Origin: Gimesia algae
Lineage (GTDB): Bacteria; Planctomycetota; Planctomycetia; Planctomycetales; Planctomycetaceae
DNA: 64,000 nucleotides
NCBI RefSeq assembly: GCF_007746795.1
Contig: NZ_CP036343.1
Location: 4,377,357-4,441,356, forward strand
Direction: 5' to 3'
Part shown: positions 42,915 through 56,833 of the stretch, piece after piece
How positions within the stretch are numbered: position 1 is the stretch's first letter
How the letters are laid out: each line of letters opens with the position of its first letter
Notes under the pieces: generated by a model
Seen by the model: the letters and a program-made list of their open reading frames with translations, nothing else
Database searches by the model: none
Told to the model about the DNA's origin: nothing
Made by a program: the position numbers and the translations under genes

Positions 42915-45567
42915 CGCCTGTTTCCTCTTCCTCGTCTTCATCTGCTTCTGAATCATCTGGGTCCAAAGTCGATTCTTCCGAAGACACTGCTTCGGAAGAG
43001 GCAGAGATTTCAGGGCAAGGTGACAGCAGTGCTTGGATGAGGTCGCTCTCTTGGCCATCATCAAATAACTCATGGCAGATTCGCTGTTCAGTAGTATCTA
43101 CAAACTGGTCCCCAAGAATCGTGGCGAGTGTTGTGTAGTCCTCGTAGCAGTATTCTTCTAAAAGAGGAATGATGTCGTCTCGGAATGCACGCTTAAGGGA
43201 AGCAAAGTCCTTCAGTGGACTTCCTCCTTGCATCAAATAGGAGTGTCCAATCTGGAGGTTTCTAGCGTCACGCCCAACATGCTCCCGAATCCGGGTATTC
43301 AACGCATCGAACCAAGCTCTCAACGGAATTCCTGAAACAGCAGAGTCTTTGAGAACTTTCCCGTCAGGCATCATCTCAACGAAACCAAACCGGCGACGAA
43401 GGGCTGCATCAAGCAATGAAATCGACCGATCTGCTGTATTCATCGTACCTATCAGGAATACATTTCGAGGTACGGAAAATACTTCTTGGCTTACAGGCAA
43501 AACAATCCGCTTACTACGTTTGTCTTTTTCCAGTGTCGTGAGTAGCTCACCAAAAATCCGTGGAATGTCACCTCGATTGATCTCATCTATGATCATGTAG
43601 AAATTGTGTTCGGGAGAGTCAGTGGCATCTCGGCACATGCCCTTAAATACCCCATCTCTAAGCTTGAAGGAAACCTGACCATCAATGGTCTCGGGTCGGT
43701 ATCCCTCAAGAAAATCTTCGTACCCATAGGCGGGATGGAAGCAGCAGAGACGTACCAGCCCAGATTTCTGTCCGTCACCTAACACGGTCTTCCTCTCTAT
43801 CTCACTAAGAGATTCGAACAGCTTTCCAAACGAAGAGATGGCTGCAAGGTCATTCGCCGTCTTTTCAGCCCAATAGGTTTTGCCGGTGCCGGGAGGCCCG
43901 TAGAGAATCACTTGCCCTTTGCGATCCAATACTGAATGAATGCGACCGGGAATTCCTGAAAGGCGAATTGGCTTCTTCGTTTGAGAGTCTTCGCTGTTGT
44001 CAAATTCAGGTGGTTCAAGTGATTGAATCCGTTGTTCAATAGCCAGCAGATTGTCATTATATCTCCTAAGTTCTCGAACAGTCGATCGAAGGCCCTCACT
44101 AGATTCAGGCATTTGCCAATTACCAATGGACAGCCACTCTACCTGCCTTTGGTGGGGAAATTCAAACTCAGCATTGAATTCATATCCCCCAACAACACGA
44201 CCGATACCAAGGATGGTCATTCCATCTGCCGCAAGAACAATGTCACCCTCGGCAATCTCAGCAGTAAACTGAACGAGTTTGGAGCATATACCTCCAATGG
44301 TCGTAGGGGGTTTTGGGTAAATATTCTTTAAGAGTTCCTTTAGCTTCTTGCGTGACTCCTTTTTAGCTTCGACCCACGAAAGGTCCCCCACCTTTGACCA
44401 TCCCACGGCCACGCAACTGCGGTCACGCATCATCTGCCAGTAACTCTTGCCATTCTTTCCTGACGAGGTGCCGATCCGCCAGTAGCGATGCAATCCACCA
44501 TGAACAGAATTCAGGGTAGATGTGAAGTGATTCATGCTGAGACCAACTTCGTTGGCAGCAGCGACGAAGTATCCAGCACAGATGTACCTTCCTGTGCCTT
44601 CTGGGGGCAATTGAAGTAGTTTCAAGAGGTGAAAGCGTTGATAGTCTGGACTATGGTAATCGTCGAGCTTTTCTGGGAATAACAGACTGAAGTATTTGTG
44701 TCCCCATGCCAAACGGCTCACGTCTGGGGCAAACTCGTCCATCTGGTCTTGGAGTTCTGCATAATCATCGTCCGTTGCATTTGAAGGCAACGCTTCGAGC
44801 AGTTCACAACCCGTGATTAACTGGTCACGATGGTCACGAGCATAAGCGATTGCTTCTTCAACTGAGATGTCTTCAGGGCGATTTCCCTGTTTGCTACCTG
44901 CTTGCCAATTCCCGGTCTCCTTGCGGCGGAAGATTCGATATTTTAGTGCGCTCCCACCTGCAATACTACCGAAATTTCGAGTCTCAAATTCGTCGTCGTT
45001 CTTGAATTCGAGCCAGTAAACGAGGCTATCTTTATTACTGTGGTCGTGTATCAAGGTCAAAAGTGATTCACCATCAAGCCCTTTCAAGACCGATGGGCCG
45101 AATTGTTCTCTAAACAGAACAAATTCTTTTTCGAGTTGCTGTTTGGTTCTGAGTTTTCCCTCATCCTCAAGCTGCTGATGACGTTCAATGATTTGGTTAC
45201 GGTTCGCTTCATTAAGTAGTGGGGACTCTTCGTTCCTTGTAACTCTCTTGACCTTGCTCAGAGATTGCCCATCAGCCCGCTTCCATTCTTTCCAACCATT
45301 TGCAGATCGACCTAAGACAGCGGCAGCAGCACCACTTGGCGAATCGAACAAATGATCTTTGACAAATCGAAGATGATCGCCCTGTTCCTCCAGCACACCT
45401 TCAGAAATGAGCCGCTGGTGAACTGATGGGACAGTGGACTGTGCAGAGGGAACGATTTCTCGTCGTGCAAGCGAATCTGCCTTCACAGTAAATCCTTTGT
45501 CCGTGAAGACCCCTTTACCCTCGGCATCTTTGCCTTTTATTTCATATTCGTCTTTAGTCGATGTCAT
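42907..45567 (-). CDS. mcrB: McrB-like AAA+ GTPase/ATPase with DUF4357 and EVE-like modules
   Basis: 886 residues, larger than E. coli McrB (about 460). Residues 70-108 form a DUF4357-type module (SPSGAAAAVLGRSANGWKEW). Residues about 330-480 look like a DNA-reading EVE/SRA-type domain (CVAVGWSKVGDLSWVE, GDIVLAADGMTILGIGRV). The motor has Walker A GPPGTGKTYWAEKT (557-570), Walker B MIIDEINRGDIPRI and the McrB signature GTMNTADRSISLLDAALRRR. The N-terminal reader probably sets which base modification triggers cleavage. It starts 25 bases after the DUF45 gene, within one leftward operon that begins at the HEPN gene. Confidence 0.9.
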   Translation of the reverse strand: MTSTKDEYEIKGKDAEGKGVFTDKGFTVKADSLARREIVPSAQSTVPSVHQRLISEGVLEEQGDHLRFVKDHLFDSPSGAAAAVLGRSANGWKEWKRADGQSLSKVKRVTRNEESPLLNEANRNQIIERHQQLEDEGKLRTKQQLEKEFVLFREQFGPSVLKGLDGESLLTLIHDHSNKDSLVYWLEFKNDDEFETRNFGSIAGGSALKYRIFRRKETGNWQAGSKQGNRPEDISVEEAIAYARDHRDQLITGCELLEALPSNATDDDYAELQDQMDEFAPDVSRLAWGHKYFSLLFPEKLDDYHSPDYQRFHLLKLLQLPPEGTGRYICAGYFVAAANEVGLSMNHFTSTLNSVHGGLHRYWRIGTSSGKNGKSYWQMMRDRSCVAVGWSKVGDLSWVEAKKESRKKLKELLKNIYPKPPTTIGGICSKLVQFTAEIAEGDIVLAADGMTILGIGRVVGGYEFNAEFEFPHQRQVEWLSIGNWQMPESSEGLRSTVRELRRYNDNLLAIEQRIQSLEPPEFDNSEDSQTKKPIRLSGIPGRIHSVLDRKGQVILYGPPGTGKTYWAEKTANDLAAISSFGKLFESLSEIERKTVLGDGQKSGLVRLCCFHPAYGYEDFLEGYRPETIDGQVSFKLRDGVFKGMCRDATDSPEHNFYMIIDEINRGDIPRIFGELLTTLEKDKRSKRIVLPVSQEVFSVPRNVFLIGTMNTADRSISLLDAALRRRFGFVEMMPDGKVLKDSAVSGIPLRAWFDALNTRIREHVGRDARNLQIGHSYLMQGGSPLKDFASLKRAFRDDIIPLLEEYCYEDYTTLATILGDQFVDTTEQRICHELFDDGQESDLIQALLSPCPEISASSEAVSSEESTLDPDDSEADEDEEEETGDE

Positions 45568-45592
45568 AAGACAAGTTCCTCGGTATGACTAA

Positions 45593-46338
45593 TTACTCCA
45601 CCACACAAGAATTCAACCGCTCTCTCCGCTTTTCCCATTCCGGCATGAGCTTCTTCAATAAGTGGTAGAACTTTGGGCTATGATTATATTCCTGAAGGTG
45701 ACAGAGTTCGTGGACGATCACATACTCGATGCACATCTTCGGAGCGATGATGAGGTCGGGATTTAGCAGGATTCGACCCTCATTTGTACAACTGCCCCAA
45801 CGGTTCTTCATCCGACGAATTTCGAAGTTGTCCACAGAGATGCCGTGACGCTCGGCTTTTGTAGCCATCGCATCGAATAACTCTCGAAACACAACTTCTG
45901 CACGCTGGCGAAACCATCCTACAACAAGCGTCTTGATGCGCCCCTTCTTGGATAAGTCAGTCAGGTAGACATTGATCTGCCCTCGTGCCATTTTGACTGA
46001 TTCCTTGTCGCCCTTGTGAACCCGCAGCCGATACTGCCGTCCCAAGTATCGGTGCGACTCACCACTGACGTATCGGCGGGGTGGAATAGATGGAAGATAG
46101 TTCTCAAAGAACCTTTGCTGCTGCACGATCCAAGACGCCCGTTTGTGCATCTTTTCCTCGACAGCGGAATCGTCTGTATCTTTGGGAGCCATTACGATGA
46201 CAGACAAATCAGGATGTACGTCAATTGCCAACGTCTTGCGAGATGAATACGAAAGATCATAGTTAATTTTCTTCCGACCGTACTGTATCGCCAGTTGTCG
46301 AGAAGGAGTTTTCGTAACTGTGGTGCCGTTCCGTCTGG

Positions 46339-46342
<4 letters not shown>
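45593..46342 (-). CDS. YgjP-like (DUF45) zinc metallopeptidase-domain protein
   Basis: A 249-residue protein with the DUF45/YgjP signature: RRMKNRWGSC then YVIVHELCHLQEYNHSPKFY, giving the H-E-L-x-H zinc site with a third histidine nine residues on. No signal peptide, so cytoplasmic. Such genes are often found beside hsdR in type I restriction loci; their role there is unknown. The start overlaps the hsdR stop by four bases (ATGA), so it is made together with the restriction subunit. Confidence 0.88.
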
Positions 46343-49554
<3,212 letters not shown>

Positions 49555-49557
49555 GCG

Positions 49558-50831
49558 TTACCCCTTTACCGTCTCAGAGTCCACATTGACCCGGACTTTG
49601 CCGATGAGAAGCTGCTGCATGAGTCCTTTTTTCTGTTCCTTTATCAGAGCAATCTTCTTGGAGAGCATCTTCAATTCGTTATCCTGCAAATCGATGATAG
49701 ACGCAATTCGTGTCTGCTCATCCAACGATGGCATCGAGATCGAGATTTTGACAAATTCAGAGAAGTGAACTCGTCTCTTTTCGATGAGAGACCCTGTAGC
49801 GACGGTCTCGTAAATGTGGAATAGTAGAGGGCTTTTCAAAACGTGTTCGAGAAAGCTACTGTCACATTTTGAATTAACGACACTAAACACGTCATAATAG
49901 GCTGACACAGAAACGGTGTTTTGTACCCGTGATCGACCAATGGCACCAAACCGAAGGTTCATCGGGTTTACAACGAAATCTTCAAACCGGACGATGGCGT
50001 ACTTGTTATTTGCACCATCCTTCAGCAGAAAAGAGCGTTCGTATCGATCCGTTTTTGGCGTGACACCAGCTTCGATGGTGAAACTGTACAAAGGAAATGA
50101 CTCTAGGTCGCTGCTCGTTTGAGTTCTTTTCTCAATCAGATTGCCTAGTTTCGCTTCATCCCAGCCTGACTTCGGATTGCTGTGTCGCACGGCCAGTAGC
50201 GGCTCCGTAATCAGCTTGTGAATGAGGGCTTGTTTGCGTTTCTGCTTAGCGGCGATCAGCTTCTCAGTCAATTCAATTGCCTGATCCCACGTCGAAAGAA
50301 TGGCGGCAATCTTCTGCTGTTCGGGAAGAGGCGGAAGAGGGACCTCAATCTGTCCTATTGTCGTGAGTGTCAGTCTTGTTATTGCTTGCCCTGCCATCTC
50401 ACTCGTAAACGCATACTGCCCACGAGGACTCAAGATAAACTGAAGTAAGAACTCATTGAGCAAATGGTCCGATTCGCCTCTGAGAACAGCAACGCTTGAA
50501 AGTAAACTGAATGGTTCTTCAAGTGTGTTTAAGGTAGCGTTCCCCGTGTTTGCACCGTCTTTGGTTAATAACACGTCACCTTGGCGAACTGGACAGGCTC
50601 CGAATATACGCTCATGATCTTCGGTAGAGATGTTCGAACAATTGGACAGGTCCAGTTTTCCGAATCGAATATTCTTAGATGTGATATAGCGAAACGGACC
50701 TTCATTGGATTGAGGCGAGAAATGCGTACCGTCTTTCAAAAATGACGTTGCATTGGCAAGCTTGTCGTTCCGCCATGAACTTGGAATGAGTCCATGCCTT
50801 GTCCGCTTAAAACCGTTATGCGAGTTGTTCA

Positions 50832-50832
<1 letters not shown>
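49558..50832 (-). CDS. hsdS: Type I restriction-modification specificity subunit S
   Basis: 424 residues with two target-recognition domains. Each is followed by the conserved helical spacer: IEVPLPPLPEQQKIAAILST, with EKLIAAKQKRKQALIHKL, in the middle and SISMPSLDEQTRIASIIDLQ, with LIKEQKKGLMQQLL, at the end. This gives the two half-sites of a bipartite DNA target, which cannot be deduced by eye. Its first base is shared with the hsdM stop (TAATG), and hsdR follows within four bases. Confidence 0.93.
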
Positions 50833-52361
<1,529 letters not shown>

Positions 52362-52388
52362 GTTTATGATAGTTCCCCTGTTAATCTC

Positions 52389-53288
52389 TCAATCATTCAG
52401 CATTTCGTTCAATTTGAAGTGGTCGATTTGTTCGTACTCATCCAATTCAAGGCCACAATACTCACAAATCATACTTCCTGCGTATACGCCGGTGCAATAT
52501 CCTTCGCCGCCTGAACCCTCTGACTCCCAATCGACTTCAAAGCGGACAGCAGCGTCATTTTCGCAAGCTGGGCAGGACGTAAGTTGATGGAAATAGTTAT
52601 TCTGTTGCTCGTCTTTGAGAGTTGCCTCAGTAAGCCGCCGTGCCTTGCCTACGAACTCCGCATTGTCCTTCCGTGATTCCCAATTTTCCCGACGTTCTTC
52701 GATTAGTTCCTCCATCTTTTCTGAGAACTGATCTTCCTTTTTAATTTCTTCTGCAAATTCTCTGAAATCACCTTCCCTGTTAAGAAAGAATTCTTCTGCC
52801 TTCAGTTTGTGTTCCACAACAAAGGCACTGATGATCGGGTAAAAATACTTGACAGTGAATCGTCTTGCAGCGGCATAATCGAGGGACGAAAGACGTCGAT
52901 GTGCAAGAATTCCACGATAGTCGGACAGCTTCGAAAGGACGCCCATGCGGTCGTGTGTCACCTGCGAGAAATTCTTCGCCTTCAACATCGCATCTTTGAA
53001 CGTGATGGTGTTGTGGTTTGGCTTTTCCCCTTTTAGGGATTTGTCGATAATTGATTCGATTGACGGAATCAGCTTTTCACGATGTAACATGGCAAAACAG
53101 TTTTCATCTTTGCTATTCTCAAAAATCAGCCTCGGATCAATGTCCCATAATACGCCCTTGAAAAGCCGTTCCACACAGAAAGCAAAATACAACACACAAT
53201 CAACGGTATCGTCTTCTTGCATCTCAGGGCTCAGACGAGGGGTACAACGGGCTGAAAAATAGGCAGCATCCTTATAGAATTCATTCAT
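52389..53288 (-). CDS. HEPN-like protein with C-terminal zinc ribbon, first gene of the restriction operon
   Basis: 299 residues from the ATG at 53288; a longer frame to 53330 would run through the operator. The helical N-terminal domain has LYFAFCVERLFKGVLW and ends in LSDYRGILAHRR, giving R-x4-H (R125, H130), the HEPN ribonuclease motif. Residues 170-225 are a charged coil. The C-terminus is a zinc ribbon with CPAC (239-242) and CEYC (275-278). Its position ahead of hsdM recalls anticodon nucleases such as PrrC that ride in type I loci and are unleashed when restriction fails; that parallel is inference. Confidence 0.55.
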   Translation of the reverse strand: MNEFYKDAAYFSARCTPRLSPEMQEDDTVDCVLYFAFCVERLFKGVLWDIDPRLIFENSKDENCFAMLHREKLIPSIESIIDKSLKGEKPNHNTITFKDAMLKAKNFSQVTHDRMGVLSKLSDYRGILAHRRLSSLDYAAARRFTVKYFYPIISAFVVEHKLKAEEFFLNREGDFREFAEEIKKEDQFSEKMEELIEERRENWESRKDNAEFVGKARRLTEATLKDEQQNNYFHQLTSCPACENDAAVRFEVDWESEGSGGEGYCTGVYAGSMICEYCGLELDEYEQIDHFKLNEMLND

Positions 53289-53321
53289 ACTTCTTACCAG
53301 TACATTTGCCGCAAACCCATT

Positions 53322-53354
53322 GTTGACCAAATAGTACCATTACTGTACAGTAAT
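53322..53354 (+). promoter_or_regulatory. Palindromic operator in divergent promoter
   Basis: ATTACTGTACAGTAAT (53339-53354) is a perfect 16-bp palindrome centred between the leftward HEPN-hsdMSR-mcrBC operon and the rightward XRE gene. Rightward, TTGACC (53322-53327) and TACAGT (53345-53350) are 17 bases apart and make a plausible promoter whose -10 box lies inside the palindrome. The XRE protein is the obvious ligand. Confidence 0.7.
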
Positions 53355-53390
53355 AGTGATCTCATGACAATCGAGGCACAAGGTGAAACA

Positions 53391-53709
53391 ATGCAGTTTG
53401 GTATACGAGTTCGGGAACTCCGAAAACAGCGAAGGATGACACAACAAAAACTGTCTGAACTGCTGGGCGTGAGCCTCTCATACATATCGAAAGTCGAGAA
53501 CAAACGGCTCAACGGCGGTGACTATCCAAGTGAAAAAGTTCGTCCACAAACTGGCTGAAGCTCTCGAAACTGATGAAGACGAACTGTTGCTTCTGACCAA
53601 CCGAGTACCGGAAGGGATTCGGGAGAGGCCGGAGGCATTTCGGGTTGTCGCCGGAATGAACGATAAAGAAATGGATCAGCTTCTCAAGCAGTTTGGCAAG
53701 AATAGATAG
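53391..53709 (+). pseudogene. XRE-family HTH regulator, frameshifted in an A5 tract
   Basis: The N-terminal part reads MQFGIRVRELRKQRRMTQQK and SLSYISKVENKRLNGGDYPSE, a standard XRE helix-turn-helix, then leaves frame and stops at 53558. The next forward frame resumes the family at once: KFVHKLAEALETDEDELLLL, to a stop at 53709. Removing one A from the run at 53533-53537 restores a single protein of about 106 residues. Either the gene is inactivated, the base is a sequencing error, or a +1 shift makes full-length protein. The ATG at 53391 has GGTG upstream; an ATG at 53364 is also possible. It should bind the palindrome at 53339-53354. Confidence 0.75.
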
Positions 53710-53717
53710 GACGATCT

Positions 53718-54260
53718 ATGCAAGAGCTAGTGACGTTGAATCTTCAAAACCTAGCAGAAGGGCTTCCCGCACTCACCGGTGCGATGGGAAGCGTGCTCGC
53801 CGAGGCAGCGGCAGTTTGCCTTGAAGATCGAGGTCACACAGATTCGGTACAACTTCATGTCAGGAGGATTGAAACCCCACAATTCTTATTGTCATATCCT
53901 ACTGTGACTGAGGCTATGCGGCGAACTCACAACGATTTGGAACGAGCAACGGAACATGGGGCTTGTGGTGTTGCAATTCTATTGATCGGGCGGATGACAG
54001 GTCTGACTGTGATCAAGCAGTCCAAGAAAGGAACCGGTTTCGACTACTGGCTTGGATCAGATGACGGAGAGGAATCGTTGCCATTTCAGAGTTCAGCACG
54101 ACTTGAAGTGTCAGGCATCCTTAACGGCACGGATTCCCAATTTGCCACACGGATAAAACAGAAGCTCAAGCAAACACAAGCTTCGGATAGCACTAAACTC
54201 ACAGCATACGCCGTCGTGGTTGAATTTGGTCAGCCGCAGGCGGAAGTGGGGGAGCGATGA
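53718..54260 (+). CDS. Unrecognised protein, second gene of the XRE operon
   Basis: A 180-residue soluble protein starting 8 bases after the XRE frame with AGGA upstream. It contains VCLEDRGH (residues 33-40), RATEHGACGVAILLIGRMTG and then KKGTGFDYWLG (103-113) followed by ARLEVSG (127-133). The arrangement G-x-D ... L-E-V-x recalls the PD-(D/E)xK fold (D109, E130), but the catalytic Lys position is Ser132. That makes an inactive nuclease-like or DNA-binding role possible. It overlaps the next gene by four bases (ATGA). Confidence 0.5.
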   Translation: MQELVTLNLQNLAEGLPALTGAMGSVLAEAAAVCLEDRGHTDSVQLHVRRIETPQFLLSYPTVTEAMRRTHNDLERATEHGACGVAILLIGRMTGLTVIKQSKKGTGFDYWLGSDDGEESLPFQSSARLEVSGILNGTDSQFATRIKQKLKQTQASDSTKLTAYAVVVEFGQPQAEVGER

Positions 54261-55402
54261 GCAAAGTCGCAACCATCAACAACCTTCACAATAATGCGAT
54301 GGACGCTGCGAACAAAGCGTATGTGGCAGATTTACACGGCGACTTCAATCTGGCTGAATCACTTTTTCGTGAGGCATTCGAAAAGGAACGGGAAGCGGCA
54401 ATACTTCTCAAGAATGATCTCGATACAGAGCCGACTCGATCAGTTCTGTTTCGTAGTGCAGCCACGTTAGGAATCGACTGCCGAGAGTTTCGAGAGGCAG
54501 AGAGACTCATCGCCATTGGGCTTTCTGGGAATCCTCCAGACCAACTGTGCGACGAATTGCGAGACGTACTGGAAACAGTCTATTTCAGCCGTCACCTGAG
54601 TCTACGAGGCGTCGGCCTTGATCCCGGCGAAGTCCAGATGTCACTGACAGGATCGGCGGTTGGATTTGGCCTAATTGAGAGTAAACAGTTTGTTTATCGT
54701 GCGGAGGTCGTAGAGAAGTTATTGGTTCGTGGTGCCGAACGGTTGAAAGACGTTCCTTTTCGAGAATCTGGCAGTCCAAATACTGAAGCACTCCAAGGCT
54801 TCGAGGTCTTTTATTCGGTCCCACGTGCTGCGAGCTTTGCGATCTCGATTCGCCTCGGTCGCCCGCAGCGACAAATGACCCTACCGGGCTTTGTTGGTGT
54901 TCAAGATGTCGTCGATGATTTTTTGGCGTGCATATCTGACTTTAACGCTGGTGAAGGTGATTCGCTCAAGGATCGCATCGAGTCGGATGCCTATTTCAAC
55001 AACTTTCGGGCCTTAGCGAAGAAGCTTGCCCCTGACGGGACAAAAATCAACAACGTGGGATTCACATCGATCAGGGGCGAGGAATCCAAGGAAGCTTCGC
55101 TTTCGCATCCCTCAAACGCCTTAACCAATCAGGAATCTGATAATTCACGCACGGAACGACTTGTTGGGGAAATTCATAAGGCGGACGAAACAAAGCGTGG
55201 CTTGCCCACCTTCGGCGTACAGGACGACAGTGGGAAGGTCCACAACATCAGCGTCCCAGCAGGATTGTTAAACGATATCGTCAAGCCGTATTGGGGTGAG
55301 CGAGTTCAAGTTATCGCCTTGCGAAAGTCTAAGAAAAAGCTTGAACTGGTTGATATTGACCCGGTGATTGAGACCGCTCAAGGGGATGATGAAACACATT
55401 GA
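54257..55402 (+). CDS. Unrecognised TPR-like protein, third gene of the XRE operon
   Basis: A 381-residue protein with no signal peptide. Residues 15-110 form helical repeats with TPR character (ADLHGDFNLAESLFREAFEK, FREAERLIAIGLSG). Residues 120-260 are a mixed domain (LRGVGLDPGEVQMSLTGSAV; DVVDDFLACISDFNAGEGDS). The last 70 residues (FGVQDDSGKVHNISVPAGLL and following) look like a small beta-barrel. Start and stop overlap both neighbours, so it is translated with the 180-residue protein. This makes a two-component unit of unknown function under the XRE regulator. Confidence 0.5.
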   Translation: MSKVATINNLHNNAMDAANKAYVADLHGDFNLAESLFREAFEKEREAAILLKNDLDTEPTRSVLFRSAATLGIDCREFREAERLIAIGLSGNPPDQLCDELRDVLETVYFSRHLSLRGVGLDPGEVQMSLTGSAVGFGLIESKQFVYRAEVVEKLLVRGAERLKDVPFRESGSPNTEALQGFEVFYSVPRAASFAISIRLGRPQRQMTLPGFVGVQDVVDDFLACISDFNAGEGDSLKDRIESDAYFNNFRALAKKLAPDGTKINNVGFTSIRGEESKEASLSHPSNALTNQESDNSRTERLVGEIHKADETKRGLPTFGVQDDSGKVHNISVPAGLLNDIVKPYWGERVQVIALRKSKKKLELVDIDPVIETAQGDDETH

Positions 55403-55671
55403 AAATCCTATTTCTCCACGGTTGGAATTCTGTAGTTGGCGGCAAAAAACCGACCCTCCTCAAAGAACACGGCCACACCATCATCAACCCCACTCTTCCC
55501 GATGACGACTTTGAAGAAGCCGTTCGCATAGCCCAATCCGAATTCGATCAGCACCAGCCCGATGTCATCGTTGGCTTTGCCGGTTCCAGAACAACAAGTT
55601 CGTCATCATCACAGTTGATGAGTTCTCAAAACAACACTAAAGGGGACTTGCATTCGGCGATGATTCAATAA
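55399..55671 (+). pseudogene. Truncated alpha/beta hydrolase
   Basis: A TTG at 55399 overlaps the previous stop. The first 62 residues (MKILFLHGWNSVVGGKKPTL, PDDDFEEAVRIAQSEFDQHQ, PDVIVGFAGS) match the N-terminal half of small alpha/beta hydrolases of the RBBP9/YqiA type, up to the nucleophile elbow. Then the frame becomes serine-rich and stops at 90 residues. The catalytic Asp and His and the second half are missing. The break lies beside the 3' end of the convergent HEPN-RES gene, so insertion of that gene probably removed the rest. Confidence 0.65.
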
Positions 55672-56833
55672 TTTCAGTGCGTAGTGATCCATCAATAAAG
55701 TCGAGCAGTTGCGGTCGAAGTCTTTCAGGCACATTTGAAAGGCAGTCACTTTGATCTGCAAAGATCACAAAGCACGCCTGACCGTTTCTCGAACTTCGGT
55801 ACTTGATGCCGTGGATCGGCTGCTCGTCTTGCATCGTCATTCTGAATCGCACGTATTCCGTGAATACCTGAGTTGGCACGTACTCAATATGCTGTCTTCC
55901 GTCTTGCTGAATCGGGCGTGAAAGTTCCCTGTTGAACGCCGTCAGGAACTCGACTGCATTTCGGCCACGTCGATCAAGTTCTACAAAGAAACTTCTACGC
56001 CCATAAAAATTGGAAAGATCGAGTACGTTCAAGGCAACAAGCGTTTGAAAACGAGCGCCTGTTGCCTCTTGACCACCCATAGTACTTGGATCGACTGTTT
56101 CTGCGACCGCTGTATCGAAATCGTTGGCTCCATAAAACATCGAAATGCCAGCGGGACTCATTCGGTTTGGTTGGTTAGCATGATCAGTCGGCGGCGACGT
56201 ATAGCGAGCAGGATTTGTTGACGACATCCCACGTTCAAACACCTGTACTCGCCAAAACTCTTCTCCGACTGGCAAATCAAGAATTGGAGACACATGTTCG
56301 ATATTGTGTCCAATTTCAGGCAACATTTCGCTGGCTGAAACATTCCTCGCTGGATCACCATGTTCTCCATCCTCTTGGGACTCCCAGAAGGTGTATCTTC
56401 TTTGATGTTGTACCACACGCTTGAAACGCTCCCAAGCGTCTTCAAAAAATTCTTCGGAACTTGGACCAAACACATCCCGATAACACAAGACCTCGCCATT
56501 GAATTCGTCCATGAGATCATCAAGAAGCTGTGCATTTTCGACACAAAAGTTCATTTGTTCGAAGAGGTCATAGCTGTCATCAATGATTGATCCCTGATAC
56601 CCCCCCTCTCGACCGTCATATGGCAACTCTGACGCAGGGTCCGTAAAGACCTCGTTAACGGCGTATCGCATTCGCTGGATTACGGAATCAATCCCACTTG
56701 CCATCAAAGCATCGTTTGCGGTTTGGCAATAGTCACACTTGTTTGAAATAAGGTTTGCACGAACTACAGCCTGTAGTTCTTCGTCCTCGATGCAGGATTC
56801 GCACACGTAGAGTCGCCGCCGTTGCCTTGCCAT
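55637..56833 (-). CDS. HEPN/RES N-terminal domain plus RES NAD-cleaving toxin-like domain
   Basis: A 398-residue protein with GGAGG ten bases before the ATG. The N-terminal zinc knuckle is CESC and CDYC (residues about 11-36). A helical HEPN-associated domain spans residues 40-190. The RES domain has FWRVQVFE, then NRMSPAGISMFYGANDFDTA and VAETV. The conserved Arg, Tyr and Glu environment of RES toxins, which degrade NAD+, is recognisable. No Xre-type antitoxin is adjacent. The large N-terminal domain suggests a sensor-gated effector rather than a classical toxin-antitoxin pair. Confidence 0.8.
   Translation of the reverse strand: MARQRRRLYVCESCIEDEELQAVVRANLISNKCDYCQTANDALMASGIDSVIQRMRYAVNEVFTDPASELPYDGREGGYQGSIIDDSYDLFEQMNFCVENAQLLDDLMDEFNGEVLCYRDVFGPSSEEFFEDAWERFKRVVQHQRRYTFWESQEDGEHGDPARNVSASEMLPEIGHNIEHVSPILDLPVGEEFWRVQVFERGMSSTNPARYTSPPTDHANQPNRMSPAGISMFYGANDFDTAVAETVDPSTMGGQEATGARFQTLVALNVLDLSNFYGRRSFFVELDRRGRNAVEFLTAFNRELSRPIQQDGRQHIEYVPTQVFTEYVRFRMTMQDEQPIHGIKYRSSRNGQACFVIFADQSDCLSNVPERLRPQLLDFIDGSLRTEIIESSPNASPL

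Noticed and set aside
42915..43073. 53-residue N-terminal extension of McrC
   Set aside because: It is the antisense-frame continuation inside mcrB; the ATG at 42914 overlaps the mcrB stop in the usual coupled way and starts the family pattern.
52362..53330. Reading the HEPN gene from 53330
   Set aside because: The extra residues would be encoded by DNA close to the operator and lack a ribosome site; the ATG at 53288 suffices.
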